The position numbers and the translations under genes are program-made. From NCBI GenBank assembly GCA_002378125.1, contig DFRF01000110.1, positions 1 through 55,746 of the forward strand: DNA of 55,746 nucleotides, given 5' to 3'. Below are positions 26,459 to 36,112 of this stretch, one piece after another (the stretch's first letter is position 1; each line of letters begins with the position of its first letter). The notes beneath the pieces were generated by a model. It searched no databases and was not told the DNA's origin. It saw only the letters and a list, made by a program, of their open reading frames with translations. Origin of the DNA: Rhodospirillaceae bacterium UBA3470 (GTDB lineage Bacteria; Pseudomonadota; Alphaproteobacteria; Rhodospirillales; Casp-alpha2).

Positions 26459-29400
26459 ATGCACCTCTTAGCCGCTCAACCCGGTGGCGTCTCCGATGGC
26501 TCAGAAGCCTTCGATCTCGGTCAGACCCCTGGCGATATCGTCGTTATTTCTGCCGCCGATACAGAATTGACCCTTTTAGCCCAGGCCCGTTCCAAACGGC
26601 CGGCAGATGGGTTCCCAAGTGTGCGCCTGGCCAACATGATGCACCTGGCGCACAACATGTCCGTTGATTTGTACGTCGAGGACATTATCACCCACGCCAA
26701 ACTGGTGCTTCTGCGCATCCTGGGTGGACGCGGCTATTGGCCCTATGGCTGCGACGAGATTGCGGCGATTTGCGCAAAGGGGGGCATCCCCGTCGCGTTT
26801 CTGCCAGGCGATGACCAGCCTGATGCGGAATTGGCGGCGCTCTCGACCCTGGACGCCGACGCCCAGCATCGGTTGTGGCAGTACCTGGTGCACGGTGGTC
26901 TGGAGAACGCGTTGGATTTTCTATGTTACGCCGCTGGGCTGATTGGGTTCGAGACGGATTGGCAGGAGCCCCGGCCCCTGGTGCGCGCCGGGCTGCACTT
27001 TCCGGGTGCCGCGAACACGGATCTGGCCCGGGTGCGGTCTAAGTGGGTCGAAGGCCGGCCAGTGGCAGCGTTGGTGTTCTACCGGGCACTGGTGCAGGCG
27101 GGCAATCTCTGGGCAGTAGAGGCGGTGATCGAGGGGCTAGTGGAGGCAGGTCTCAATCCGTTACCGATCTTCGTCGCCAGTTTGAAGGATCAAGTAGCGG
27201 CGGCGACGTTGGAAACCCTAATGGCCGAAGAGCCGCCGGCTGTGATCCTGAATGCTACCGGCTTCGCCGTTTCTGCGCCGGGCCAGGACCGGACCGCCGG
27301 GCCCTTCGATATCGAAGGCGCACCGCCGGTTCTTCAGATCGTGTTCTCGGGGGGTGACGAAGAGGCCTGGCGCGACGGCGCCCGGGGACTGAGCGCACGT
27401 GACATCGCCATGAACGTGGCATTGCCAGAGGTGGACGGGCGCGTGTTGACGCGCGCGGTCTCCTTCAAGGGAAGCGTGCGCCGCGATCCGCTGACGGAAA
27501 CGGACATGGTGCGCTACGAGCCAGTCGCCGACCGGGTGCGCTATGTGTCCGAGTTGGCGGCTGCTTGGGCGGCGCTCCGGGACACGGCGGAGGCGGATCG
27601 GCGCATCGCCCTAGTGCTCGCCAATTATCCGAACCGGGACGGGCGTCTAGGAAACGGCGTGGGCTTGGATACGCCGGCCGGCGCGGTTGAACTTTTTGGC
27701 GCGCTGAAAAAGGCGGGCTATAGCATAACGGATATCCCCGCTAGCGGCGACGCTCTCATCGACCTGGTCATGGCCGGACCGACGAACGCCTTCGAGAATC
27801 TAGACAATCGCGATATCTCAGAAACCCTCGCAATAGCCGACTATCAGATTTTCTTCGGCGCCTTGCCGAAGGCGGTGCGGAATGCCGTGACGGACCGTTG
27901 GGGCGCGCCAGAGGCAGATCCCTTCTTCCGATCGTGCGAGGTCGATTGTGGGCATTTCGCCGTTCCCGCCTTTCGGTTGGACAACGTCGCCGTCTGCCTG
28001 CAACCGGCCCGAGGCTACAACATTGACCCAAAGGAGACCTACCACGACCCGGACCTGGTGCCGCCTCACAACTACCTGGCCTTCTACGCCTGGCTGCGCA
28101 CCGCATTCCGGGCCCACGCGGTGATCCACTTCGGCAAGCACGGCAATTTGGAATGGCTACCCGGAAAGGCCTTGGCGCTCTCCGAGGATTGTTTCCCGGA
28201 GGTGGCCCTCGGACCGTTGCCAAATATTTATCCCTTCATTGTCAATGACCCGGGCGAGGGTACGCAGGCGAAGCGTCGCACCAGTGCGGTCATCGTTGAC
28301 CACCTGACGCCACCTTTGACGCGGGCCGAGAGTTACGGTCCCTTGAAGGATTTGGAGCAATTGGTTGACGAATATTATGAAGCCGCCGGCATCGATCCGC
28401 GCCGCCTCAAGGTTCTGACCCGGGACATCCTGGAACTCTGTCATGCCACGGGTCTCGACGCGGACTGCGGTATCGCACCCGCCGACGATGACGGTGCGGC
28501 CTTGGGAAAGCTCGACAATTATCTCTGTGAGCTTAAGGAAATGCAGATTCGCGACGGCCTGCACGTCTTCGGCCGGTCGCCGGAGGGGCGGTTGCTGACT
28601 GATCTCCTCGTGGCGTTGGTCCGTGTGCCGCGCGGCGCCGGAGAAGGGTCGGACGCTTCGCTGCACCGCGCCTTGGCGACGGACCTGGACTTAGCCTTCG
28701 ATCCTTTGAACTGCGATATGGCGGCGCCCTGGACCGGCCCGAAGCCGACGATCTTGGCCGATGATGCGCCGTGGCGTAGCCATGGCGATACAGTCGAACG
28801 CTTGGAGAATTTGGCCACCCGCCTGGTTGGTGGTGATGCGACCGTAGACCCGGCGTGGGTGGCCTCGCAGATCGTTCTCGATCATCTGAATGCAGCGATC
28901 CGGCCCGCCGTCGAAGGCTCGGGTAAAGCGGAAATCTGCGGCGCCATGACTGCCCTGGACGGCCGGTTCCTGGAGCCGGGAACGTCCGGCGCGCCGACCC
29001 GCGGACGGTTGGATGTCTTGCCAACGGGGCGCAACTTTTATTCCGTCGATACCCGTACCGTACCGACGCCGGCGGCCTGGAAATTGGGTTGGAAGTCTGC
29101 AGGATTGCTAGTGGAACGCCACATGCAGGATCACGGTTCCTGGCCGCGAACCATGGCGTTAAGCGCCTGGGGGACATCGAACATGCGCACCGGCGGCGAC
29201 GATATCGCCCAGGCGCTGGCGCTTATGGGCGTGCAACCCACATGGGACACGGCTAGCCGCCGGGTCACAGGGTTCGAGGTGATGCCCGCCACCGTGTTGG
29301 GTCGGCCTCGGGTTGACGTGACGCTTCGGATATCGGGATTCTTCCGCGACGCTTTCCCGGGTCTGATTGATTTATTTGATTCCGCGGCTCGTGCTGTCGC

Positions 29401-30220
29401 CGTACTGGATGAGGCCGATGACGTGAACCCGGCAGCGGTGCGAGTGCGTGACGAAACCGCCGCGTTGGTCGCGGGCGGCATGGAGGAAACAGTGGCTGCG
29501 ACGCGGGCCGGCTTTCGTGTCTTTGGATCAAAGCCGGGTGCCTACGGGGCCGGTTTGCAGGCACTGATGGATGAGAAGGGCTGGGAGACGGATGCGGACC
29601 TGGCCCGCGCTTATGTCGCCTGGGGTGGTTACGCCTACGGGGCGGGGGCTGAGGGCGCGGCCGAGCACGGTCTTTTTGAAACGCGCCTGAAGACCGTCGA
29701 GGCGGTGATTCACAACCAGGACAATCGTGAGCACGATCTTCTAGACTCGGATGACTACTACCAGTTCGAAGGCGGCGTCACCGCAGCCGTCCGTCATTTG
29801 TCCGGCGCTCAGCCCAAGGTCTACCACATGGACCACGCCCGGCCTGAGACGCCGCGCGCCCGCACCTTGGACGAAGAGATTGCGAGGGTCGTCCGCGCCC
29901 GGGTGGTCAATCCGAAATGGATCGAGGGCGTCATGCGCCACGGCTATAAGGGCGCCTTTGAGATGGCGGCCACGGTGGATTATATGGTGTCGTTCCAGGC
30001 CACCGCGCGCTGCGTGAAGGATCACCACTTCGACGCCGTGTTCGAGGCTTATCTGGATGATGAGGCGGTGCGCGATTTCCTGAAACAGCACAATCCTCAG
30101 GCACTTCAGGAGATGATTGACCGCCTCATCGAGGCCCAGGAACGTGGTCTCTGGCGACCCCGGCGCAATGATACGCGCGCCCTCTTGGATGGATTGCGCG
30201 CCCGGGCGTTCAACGCATGA
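26459..30220 (+). CDS. cobN: Cobaltochelatase large subunit CobN
   Basis: CobN is the porphyrin-binding subunit of the ATP-dependent late cobaltochelatase, related to magnesium chelatase BchH/ChlH. The 1253-residue protein has the family segments HFGKHGNLEWLPGKAL, GRNFYSVDTRTVPT and the C-terminal MVSFQATARCVKDHHFDAV. I start at ATG 26459, immediately after cobW; the frame open to 26282 lies inside cobW. The partner AAA+ subunits CobS and CobT (chelatase type) are not in the window, so they must be elsewhere or replaced. The stop overlaps the first DMT gene by 4 bp. Confidence 0.95.
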   Translation: MHLLAAQPGGVSDGSEAFDLGQTPGDIVVISAADTELTLLAQARSKRPADGFPSVRLANMMHLAHNMSVDLYVEDIITHAKLVLLRILGGRGYWPYGCDEIAAICAKGGIPVAFLPGDDQPDAELAALSTLDADAQHRLWQYLVHGGLENALDFLCYAAGLIGFETDWQEPRPLVRAGLHFPGAANTDLARVRSKWVEGRPVAALVFYRALVQAGNLWAVEAVIEGLVEAGLNPLPIFVASLKDQVAAATLETLMAEEPPAVILNATGFAVSAPGQDRTAGPFDIEGAPPVLQIVFSGGDEEAWRDGARGLSARDIAMNVALPEVDGRVLTRAVSFKGSVRRDPLTETDMVRYEPVADRVRYVSELAAAWAALRDTAEADRRIALVLANYPNRDGRLGNGVGLDTPAGAVELFGALKKAGYSITDIPASGDALIDLVMAGPTNAFENLDNRDISETLAIADYQIFFGALPKAVRNAVTDRWGAPEADPFFRSCEVDCGHFAVPAFRLDNVAVCLQPARGYNIDPKETYHDPDLVPPHNYLAFYAWLRTAFRAHAVIHFGKHGNLEWLPGKALALSEDCFPEVALGPLPNIYPFIVNDPGEGTQAKRRTSAVIVDHLTPPLTRAESYGPLKDLEQLVDEYYEAAGIDPRRLKVLTRDILELCHATGLDADCGIAPADDDGAALGKLDNYLCELKEMQIRDGLHVFGRSPEGRLLTDLLVALVRVPRGAGEGSDASLHRALATDLDLAFDPLNCDMAAPWTGPKPTILADDAPWRSHGDTVERLENLATRLVGGDATVDPAWVASQIVLDHLNAAIRPAVEGSGKAEICGAMTALDGRFLEPGTSGAPTRGRLDVLPTGRNFYSVDTRTVPTPAAWKLGWKSAGLLVERHMQDHGSWPRTMALSAWGTSNMRTGGDDIAQALALMGVQPTWDTASRRVTGFEVMPATVLGRPRVDVTLRISGFFRDAFPGLIDLFDSAARAVAVLDEADDVNPAAVRVRDETAALVAGGMEETVAATRAGFRVFGSKPGAYGAGLQALMDEKGWETDADLARAYVAWGGYAYGAGAEGAAEHGLFETRLKTVEAVIHNQDNREHDLLDSDDYYQFEGGVTAAVRHLSGAQPKVYHMDHARPETPRARTLDEEIARVVRARVVNPKWIEGVMRHGYKGAFEMAATVDYMVSFQATARCVKDHHFDAVFEAYLDDEAVRDFLKQHNPQALQEMIDRLIEAQERGLWRPRRNDTRALLDGLRARAFNA

Positions 30221-31083
30221 CTTCGCCGGTCCTGCGCGCTGGCCTTTGGATGATGGGGGCGCTGGCGTCCTTCACCACCATGGCCATCTGTGGCCGTGAG
30301 CTGTCCGCCGACCTGTCCACGTCACAGATCATGTTTTGGCGCAGCGCGGTCGCGTTTTTGCTGATCGTGTTATTGTTACAGGTCTCTGGTTGGGGGCAAC
30401 TGAAGACTGGAATCTTCCGCATTCATGCATCCCGAGCTATCGTTCACTTCGGGGCCCAGTTTTGTTGGTTCTATGCCATTCCTCTTATCCCGCTCGCGGA
30501 ACTGTTCGCCATCGAATTCACCATGCCTATTTGGGCCGCCATCCTGGCGGCCTTGTTCCTGGGCGAGCGTATGACGTCGGTCCGCATTTTAGCCATTGCC
30601 GTTGGGTTTGCGGGCGTCATGGTGATCATTCGTCCCGGTATAACTGAGGTCGGAACCGGCGCAACTCTCGCACTCGTGGCCGCCATAGGATACGCCGTTG
30701 CAGTCATCACGGTACGCGTGCTGGCGCAGCAAGATTCTCCTCTGTGCATATTGTTTTACATGACCCTGGTTCAACTCCCCATAGGGTTTGGTCTGGCATT
30801 GGAAAGTTGGGTATGGCCGGACCCGCAAACCAATGGACCTTGGATTGTTCTGGTCGGCTTCACGGGCTGTTCTGCTCACTACTGCATGGCGAGCGCCATG
30901 CGCCTAGCCGAAGCAACGGTGGTCGTTACTATGGATTTCATGCGTCTACCTTTGATCGCTCTGGTGGGCTATTTCGTGTATAATGAAGAGTTGGAGATTT
31001 CGGTCGCTGTCGGCGCGGTGCTGGTCTGCACCGGTATTTATCTGATCGTCCGGGATGCCGACCGCCGCGAAGTCGACGCATGA
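30217..31083 (+). CDS. EamA/DMT family transporter, copy 1 of a tandem pair
   Basis: A 288-residue membrane protein with about ten hydrophobic segments in two EamA repeats. Examples are ALASFTTMAICGRELS in the first helix region and FAIEFTMPIWAAILAALFLG in the first repeat. It is about the same length and closely similar in layout to the next gene (shared W-GAGLWM start, GRELS-DLST, FWRS, AQFCWFYAI). It overlaps cobN by 4 bp and the next gene by 4 bp, so it is transcribed with the cobW-cobN unit. The substrate is unknown. Confidence 0.88.
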   Translation: MTSPVLRAGLWMMGALASFTTMAICGRELSADLSTSQIMFWRSAVAFLLIVLLLQVSGWGQLKTGIFRIHASRAIVHFGAQFCWFYAIPLIPLAELFAIEFTMPIWAAILAALFLGERMTSVRILAIAVGFAGVMVIIRPGITEVGTGATLALVAAIGYAVAVITVRVLAQQDSPLCILFYMTLVQLPIGFGLALESWVWPDPQTNGPWIVLVGFTGCSAHYCMASAMRLAEATVVVTMDFMRLPLIALVGYFVYNEELEISVAVGAVLVCTGIYLIVRDADRREVDA

Positions 31084-31949
31084 GCGCACTGCCGCCAATC
31101 TGGGGCGCGGGGCTTTGGATGCTTGGTACAATCACGTCGTTCGCATTGATGTCCGTGAGTGGACGAGAGTTGTCCACTGATCTAAGCACCATACAGATCC
31201 TGTTCTGGCGCAGCTTCGTGGGGTTCTGGATTATCCTGGTCCTGGTGCATTGGGCCGGGTGGGCAACGGTTAAGACAGATAATCTGAAGGTTCATGTAGG
31301 CCGCAACCTGGCGCACTTCGCGGCCCAGTTCTGCTGGTTCTATGCCATCGCGACCATTGCCCTGGCCGAAGTGACGGCGCTGGAATTCATGACGCCCATT
31401 TGGACAGCATTGATGGCGGCCCTATTACTGGGCGAAAGCCTGAGCCGCTTCCGCATGGCGGCCATTGCCTTCGGGTTGATCGGGACCTTGGTAATTTTGC
31501 GGCCAGGCTTCACCAACGTGGAGTTGGGCACTATGGCGGCGCTGGGGGCCTCCGTTGGGTACGCGGTCGGCATGACCACTGCGCGGTTCTTGGCGCTCCG
31601 CGAGACTGTCCTTCCAATTCTATTCTACATGTTGGTCTTACAGATGCCTTTGGCCCTCATTTTGGCCCTGATCTTGGATGACTGGAAATGGCCCCCCGCC
31701 GATAAGAGCTTCTGGGTTCTCTTGGTAGGTGTCTCCGGCATGAGTGCCCATTTCTGTATCAACCGGGCCGTGAAGTTGGCGGAAGCTGCAGCTGTTAGTA
31801 TTCTAGGATTTCTTCGCTTGCCGGCCATGATTTTGGTGGGCTACATAGCCTACGGGGAAGAGCCAGAAATGTGGTTGATCGTTGGCTCTGTGCTGATCAT
31901 CTTCGGTTTGTACTTGAATATTTGGGATTCAAGAGCCCGTGAAGGATGA
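31080..31949 (+). CDS. EamA/DMT family transporter, copy 2 of a tandem pair
   Basis: A 289-residue paralogue of the preceding transporter with the same order of landmarks: GRELSTDLSTIQILFWRSF, HFAAQFCWFYAIA, LEFMTPIWTALMAALLLGE and MSAHFCINRAVKLAEA. Ten transmembrane segments are expected. The ATGA overlap with copy 1 suggests a tandem duplication that kept translational coupling. The two could act as a pair or have different substrates. It is followed, again with an ATGA overlap, by a broken DUF983 gene. Confidence 0.88.
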   Translation: MSALPPIWGAGLWMLGTITSFALMSVSGRELSTDLSTIQILFWRSFVGFWIILVLVHWAGWATVKTDNLKVHVGRNLAHFAAQFCWFYAIATIALAEVTALEFMTPIWTALMAALLLGESLSRFRMAAIAFGLIGTLVILRPGFTNVELGTMAALGASVGYAVGMTTARFLALRETVLPILFYMLVLQMPLALILALILDDWKWPPADKSFWVLLVGVSGMSAHFCINRAVKLAEAAAVSILGFLRLPAMILVGYIAYGEEPEMWLIVGSVLIIFGLYLNIWDSRAREG

Positions 31950-32347
31950 CCAAATCGTCGAATACCAACAAGGTTTCGAAATGGGATGGGGTCTGGCGAG
32001 AATATCGCCAACGCTGCCCACACTGCGACAGGGTGCAACTGTTCCGCGTCTAACTGAAGCCCGTGGAGAGATGCACGCACTGTGGAAAGAACTTCGGCTA
32101 TATCTGCGCCGACGATCTGCCGCCCTATCTGACCATCTTGGTTGTCGGGAACATCATCGCACCATTTTTCATGCTAACCGACCGTCTCTATAGCTTGTCG
32201 GGATAGGTCCATGGAGCCATCCGGCTGCTGCTGGCGCTGTTACTTATGTTCTATTTCCTGCCGCGCCTGAAGGGCGTGGCGCTGGTCTGGATGTGGCGGA
32301 TCGGTCTCACTGGAAACGGAACCCAGTGCGTTGAAGCCGGAGAATAA
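31946..32347 (+). pseudogene. DUF983 family membrane protein, broken by two in-frame stop codons
   Basis: Reading from ATG 31946 (GAAGG upstream, ATGA overlap with the DMT gene) gives a recognisable DUF983 protein of 133 codons before the TAA at 32345. A zinc-ribbon half is visible as QRCPHCDRVQLF and, after a break, VERCTHCGKNFGYICADD. LPPYLTILVVGNIIAPFF and IRLLLALLLMFYFLPRLKG then form the membrane part. Two stops interrupt the frame: TAA at 32051 (codon 36) and TAG at 32204 (codon 87), the latter where a Trp is expected before the second membrane stretch. The frame itself is intact, so these look like point mutations in a recently inactivated gene, or sequencing errors. Confidence 0.85.
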
Positions 32348-32448
32348 AAAAGATCAACTTCTGACTTATACGATAACTTTGATACAATCTAATCGAGAAA
32401 AACATCAGGAATTACCTCATTCCTGACGCGTAACCGCGGCGCCAGTTC

Positions 32449-32760
32449 ATGGGAACCGCCAGCCCCATGCGCCGCAAGGCCGCGGAAACCGGCGATCTGT
32501 GCTATGGTGCGGTGGTGGTAAAGAACGGCGTGATCATCGGTTGGGCTCCCAGCAGCGTTATAGTTAATCGCGACCCGATGGCGCAGGTCGGAATGGAAGC
32601 CATTCGCGATGCGTCCGCCGGCGTCCTGGTATCCACGTCGCGATCGTGTCCCATGTGCGAAGGTGGTGGTTACTACGCCAGCATTGAGCGTATCTATGCC
32701 GCCAATACGGTCGATGGCATCACCAACGCCGGTCAGCCGCAGATGACTTATTACCGCTAG
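32449..32760 (+). CDS. Degenerate nucleoside/cytidine deaminase-like protein, catalytic motif lost
   Basis: This 103-residue ORF resembles zinc-dependent nucleoside deaminases. YGAVVVKNGVIIG matches the first strand pair, NRDPMAQVGMEAIRDA matches the active-site helix region, and SRSCPMCEGGGYYASIERIY matches the PCxxC zinc helix. The expected HAE triad is replaced by QVG at the matching place, removing the zinc-ligating His and the proton-shuttling Glu. The protein is also shorter than usual (about 150 aa), with an in-frame TAA at 32431. It is probably inactive or a decaying pseudogene. It lies next to the broken DUF983 gene. Confidence 0.6.
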   Translation: MGTASPMRRKAAETGDLCYGAVVVKNGVIIGWAPSSVIVNRDPMAQVGMEAIRDASAGVLVSTSRSCPMCEGGGYYASIERIYAANTVDGITNAGQPQMTYYR

Positions 32761-32765
32761 CCACC

Positions 32766-33824
32766 TTATTCGGTCTTCTTGGGCGGGAGGTCGTAATAGA
32801 GGGCCCCGTCAGGCTCGAAGGCCTTGAAGGCAAAAGCGAAGACGACGTCGTGAACAACATCGTGCCAGGTATCCGAAGCCGCGTCATGGCGTCTCACCGT
32901 TACATTTCCAACATCTCGCCCAAATGTGATGATCTTGGTGTCGTGAATGGAGTTCTGGCCCGGCTGCCAGCTTAGCACAACGCCCTCGTCGGCGATGACG
33001 CCGCGCTTCTGCAGCATTTTCAATGTCCAGGCGTTCCGACCCACCGCCACCACGCGGTCGAAGGGCCGCACACCCACGGGCAGCTCGAACATATCCAATC
33101 CGCCGCCGGCGCTGGAATCCATCCGCACGTAGGGCGTAGAGCCGTAGGGACGCGCGCTGGGGTCGTTCGGTACAAGAACCTGACCGTTCGGGTAGCGGGC
33201 GCGAAACCGACCGAAGGCCTCGACGCGGGATGGCACCCGCTTCAGGCGCGTTTTGACCAGTTCGCCTATGACCGCTTCGCCGGTGTATTGCTGCCACCAG
33301 GATCCGGTCAGGCGGTCGTACATAACCATGTCGAAGTTGCGGAGTCGCCCCGTATTGCCGAACAACACAGCTTTCCCGCCTTGGGCCGGCGGTAACTGCC
33401 GTTCAAAGACCACGCTGGAATTGCAAAGCGGACAATAGGTCACCAATATTGGTAGGTCGCCGACCCGATCGTTGACGATTTCATGCCAAAGTAGAATGCT
33501 GAGCGGATAGGCACGGGCGTTCGGACCGATCTGGAGGCTGATCACGGGCTCCAGTGTCCCGAGGCCCCGGGCCTTTGCTGCGGGAATAAACGTCGGGCTC
33601 CAGATGGGTGGGATCGAATCCCGCCTGGCACCATCAGAACGAATTTCCTTCAGATCGATAATTCGTTGGGCAAAATCCGTGTCTGGAAACTCGACTCGCC
33701 AATAGGGCATGCCGTCCTGAGCGTGTAGGTTCACCGGCTGGATCATCCCAAACAGCAGTATCGCCAACGAAATTGGGCCGGCGATGGACCGGGTTATGCG
33801 ACGTGGGCCCCTTGCCTCTGCCAT
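32766..33824 (-). CDS. DUF3179 domain-containing secreted or membrane-anchored protein
   Basis: DUF3179 proteins are extracytoplasmic and of unknown function. I start at ATG 33824, giving a signal peptide or anchor (ISLAILLFGMIQPVNLHAQ at about residues 18-36); an upstream Met at 33947 would overlap cobO. Family landmarks are YPLSILLWHEIVND, the cysteine pair in VTYCPLCNSSVVF, NFDMVMYDRLTGSWWQQ and TGEAVIGE. At 352 residues it is typical. It is divergent from cobO by about 50 bp, and its link to B12 synthesis is not apparent. Confidence 0.88.
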   Translation of the reverse strand: MAEARGPRRITRSIAGPISLAILLFGMIQPVNLHAQDGMPYWRVEFPDTDFAQRIIDLKEIRSDGARRDSIPPIWSPTFIPAAKARGLGTLEPVISLQIGPNARAYPLSILLWHEIVNDRVGDLPILVTYCPLCNSSVVFERQLPPAQGGKAVLFGNTGRLRNFDMVMYDRLTGSWWQQYTGEAVIGELVKTRLKRVPSRVEAFGRFRARYPNGQVLVPNDPSARPYGSTPYVRMDSSAGGGLDMFELPVGVRPFDRVVAVGRNAWTLKMLQKRGVIADEGVVLSWQPGQNSIHDTKIITFGRDVGNVTVRRHDAASDTWHDVVHDVVFAFAFKAFEPDGALYYDLPPKKTE

Positions 33825-33877
33825 GGCGAGAATGCTACCCAACCTGCTAATGCCGGACAAACGAAGAGAGTGTAACA

Positions 33878-34510
33878 ATGACCTCAAAGTCCAAAACCGA
33901 AATGACGGAAAACGAACTGGACGCTCGCCACGCCGAGAAGATGGCAAAGAAAAAGGCGGCCCGTGACAAGATCGTCGCCACCAAGACTATCGAAAAGGGT
34001 CTTTTGATTGTCCACACGGGCAAGGGCAAAGGGAAATCCACGGCCGCTATGGGTTTGGCCGTCCGGGCCATTGGAAATGGCATGAAAGTCGGCATTGTGC
34101 AGTTCGTAAAGGGCGTTTGGGAAACCGGCGAGCGCGTGGTTCTAGATAAATTCCCCGAGCTTTGCGTCATCAAGGCTATGGGCGAGGGGTTCAGTTGGGA
34201 AACCCAGGACCGCCAACGCGATATCCAGGCCGCCGAAAATGCATGGCAGATGGCCAAGGATATGATGGACGACGAAAGCTTCGATCTAATTATTCTGGAT
34301 GAACTCAACATTCCACTTCGCTATGACAACCTGGATATCGACGCTGTTGTTAAGACGCTTCGGGTCAAACGCGAGAGGCTACACGTGGTGGTGACCGGTC
34401 GCAACGCCAAGGAGCCTTTGCTGGAGGCCGCCGACTTGGTGACCGAGATGACCATGGTGAAGCATCCTTTTCGGGCCGGCGTGAAGGCCCAAAAGGGCAT
34501 TGAGTTTTAG
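33878..34510 (+). CDS. cobO: Cob(I)yrinic acid a,c-diamide adenosyltransferase, CobO type
   Basis: CobO transfers the adenosyl group of ATP to the reduced cobalt of the corrin. The 210-residue protein has the reversed-type P-loop HTGKGKGKSTA at about 46-56, then FVKGVWETGE and LIILDELNIPLRYD, and ends VKAQKGIEF as in the CobO/BtuR/CobA family. The lysine-rich N-terminus before the P-loop is common. GAAGAGAG lies before the ATG. It is followed after 9 bp by cobQ, whose substrate is the adenosylated product. Confidence 0.96.
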   Translation: MTSKSKTEMTENELDARHAEKMAKKKAARDKIVATKTIEKGLLIVHTGKGKGKSTAAMGLAVRAIGNGMKVGIVQFVKGVWETGERVVLDKFPELCVIKAMGEGFSWETQDRQRDIQAAENAWQMAKDMMDDESFDLIILDELNIPLRYDNLDIDAVVKTLRVKRERLHVVVTGRNAKEPLLEAADLVTEMTMVKHPFRAGVKAQKGIEF

Positions 34511-34519
34511 GCGGCCGCG

Positions 34520-35992
34520 TTGAACTTCCGCCCCTTTCGCGCCCTGATGCTGCAGGGCACTGGCTCGGACGTGGGCAAGTCTATGTTGGCTGCGGGACTC
34601 TGTCGGGTTTGCGCGAATCGCGGCCTCAGGGTACGGCCTTTCAAGCCGCAGAACATGTCAAACAATGCTGCCGTCACGGTCGAGGGAGGGGAGGTTGGCC
34701 GCGCCCAAGCGCTTCAGGCGCTGGCCGCCGGCGTGCCCCTGAGTGTCCACATGAACCCCGTTCTCTTAAAGCCACAATCTGAGATCGGCGCTCAGGTGGT
34801 GGTTCAAGGCAAGATGGAGGGCAGTGCCAAGGCTCGGGATTATCACGCCCTCAAGCCCACCCTGATGCCCCGGGTACTGGAAAGCTTTGCCGTCGTGGGT
34901 GCCGACGCCGATCTCGTCATTGTCGAGGGTGCTGGCAGCCCATCGGAGATCAATCTGCGCGCCGGTGATATCGCCAACATGGGGTTTGCGCAGGCCGCAG
35001 ACGTCCCCGTAGTCCTGGTTGGCGACATCGATCGAGGTGGCGTCATTGCGTCGATCTTGGGTACTTTCGAATTGCTTGAGGCCTCCGAACGTGCGCGTAT
35101 TCACGGCTTCATTGTCAACAAGTTTCGGGGCGACGTCAGCTTGTTCGATGACGGCGTGACGATCCTGGAAGATCGCACCGGCGCACCGTGCTTTGGCGTC
35201 GTTCCTTTTTTCTCGGACGCCCGACGTCTGCCTCAGGAAGACGCCATGGCCCTGGAGTATCGGGAACGCGATGCACTTGGCGGGGCCATTAAGATCGCGG
35301 TGCCTCGTCTTGCACGGATTGCCAATTTCGACGATCTGGACCCGCTGGCTGCCGAGCCCGACGTGGCCGTCGTTATGATCGATCCGGGAACGGCCTTTCC
35401 GGGGGATGCGGATGTTATTTTTCTGCCCGGCTCCAAAGCGACCTTGGCGGATCTCCAACAGGTTCGAGACGAGGGCTGGGACACGGATATCCTCGCGCAC
35501 CATCGGCGCGGCGGCATGATTGTGGGACTGTGCGGCGGCTACCAAATTCTTGGCCGCGCCGTCGCTGATCCCGACGGCATTGAAGGCCCGCCTGGCGAAG
35601 CTCCGGGACTTGGTCTGCTGGACGTCACCACTGTGCTGGGTGGGGACAAATCCTTGGTGGAACGCACCGGCACGGAGGTGGAAAGTGGGGAAGCAATTCG
35701 TGGGTATGAAATGCATATCGGTCAGACCTTGGGCCTAGACACGACGCGCCCTTGGCTGACCTTGGCCGACGGCCGCGCCGAGGGCGCTATTTCTGGGGAT
35801 GGTCGAGTCATGGCCAGTTACTTGCACGGCGTCTTCGCGGCCGATGGGTTCCGTCGCCGGTTCCTGGAACGGTTGGGATCGCAGACCAGCGGTACGGCCT
35901 ATGAAGCTTCCGTGGAGCAGGCATTGGACGACCTTGCTGCGCATATGGAGACGCATTTGGACTTGGATGCGTTGTTGGATGTGGCTCATTGA
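34520..35992 (+). CDS. cobQ: Cobyric acid synthase
   Basis: CobQ amidates four side chains of adenosylcobyrinic acid a,c-diamide, using glutamine and ATP. The N-terminal dethiobiotin-synthetase-like domain has GTGSDVGKS at 13-21 and the FKPQNMSNNA motif. The C-terminal glutaminase domain has GLCGGYQILG with the nucleophile Cys338, and the catalytic His in ASYLHGVFA. The start is TTG 34520 with AGGCGG nearby; ATG 34547 is an alternative but would trim the first strand. At 490 residues it is full length. Confidence 0.96.
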   Translation: MNFRPFRALMLQGTGSDVGKSMLAAGLCRVCANRGLRVRPFKPQNMSNNAAVTVEGGEVGRAQALQALAAGVPLSVHMNPVLLKPQSEIGAQVVVQGKMEGSAKARDYHALKPTLMPRVLESFAVVGADADLVIVEGAGSPSEINLRAGDIANMGFAQAADVPVVLVGDIDRGGVIASILGTFELLEASERARIHGFIVNKFRGDVSLFDDGVTILEDRTGAPCFGVVPFFSDARRLPQEDAMALEYRERDALGGAIKIAVPRLARIANFDDLDPLAAEPDVAVVMIDPGTAFPGDADVIFLPGSKATLADLQQVRDEGWDTDILAHHRRGGMIVGLCGGYQILGRAVADPDGIEGPPGEAPGLGLLDVTTVLGGDKSLVERTGTEVESGEAIRGYEMHIGQTLGLDTTRPWLTLADGRAEGAISGDGRVMASYLHGVFAADGFRRRFLERLGSQTSGTAYEASVEQALDDLAAHMETHLDLDALLDVAH

Positions 35993-36112
35993 GTTGGTCA
36001 CCTAACCCTTCCGTTTTCGCGCTACACGCAGACCGACGTTAACGCGCATTCCGCTTAAGACGCGGTCCTAATGAGACCAATCCAACACCTTGCATTGGTC
36101 GTATAGTTCGTG

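Noticed and set aside
31946..32347. Stop-codon reassignment or recoding in the DUF983 gene
   Set aside because: Two different stops (TAA and TAG) occur while neighbouring genes use both as normal terminators, and no recoding signal is evident. Mutation is the simpler reading.
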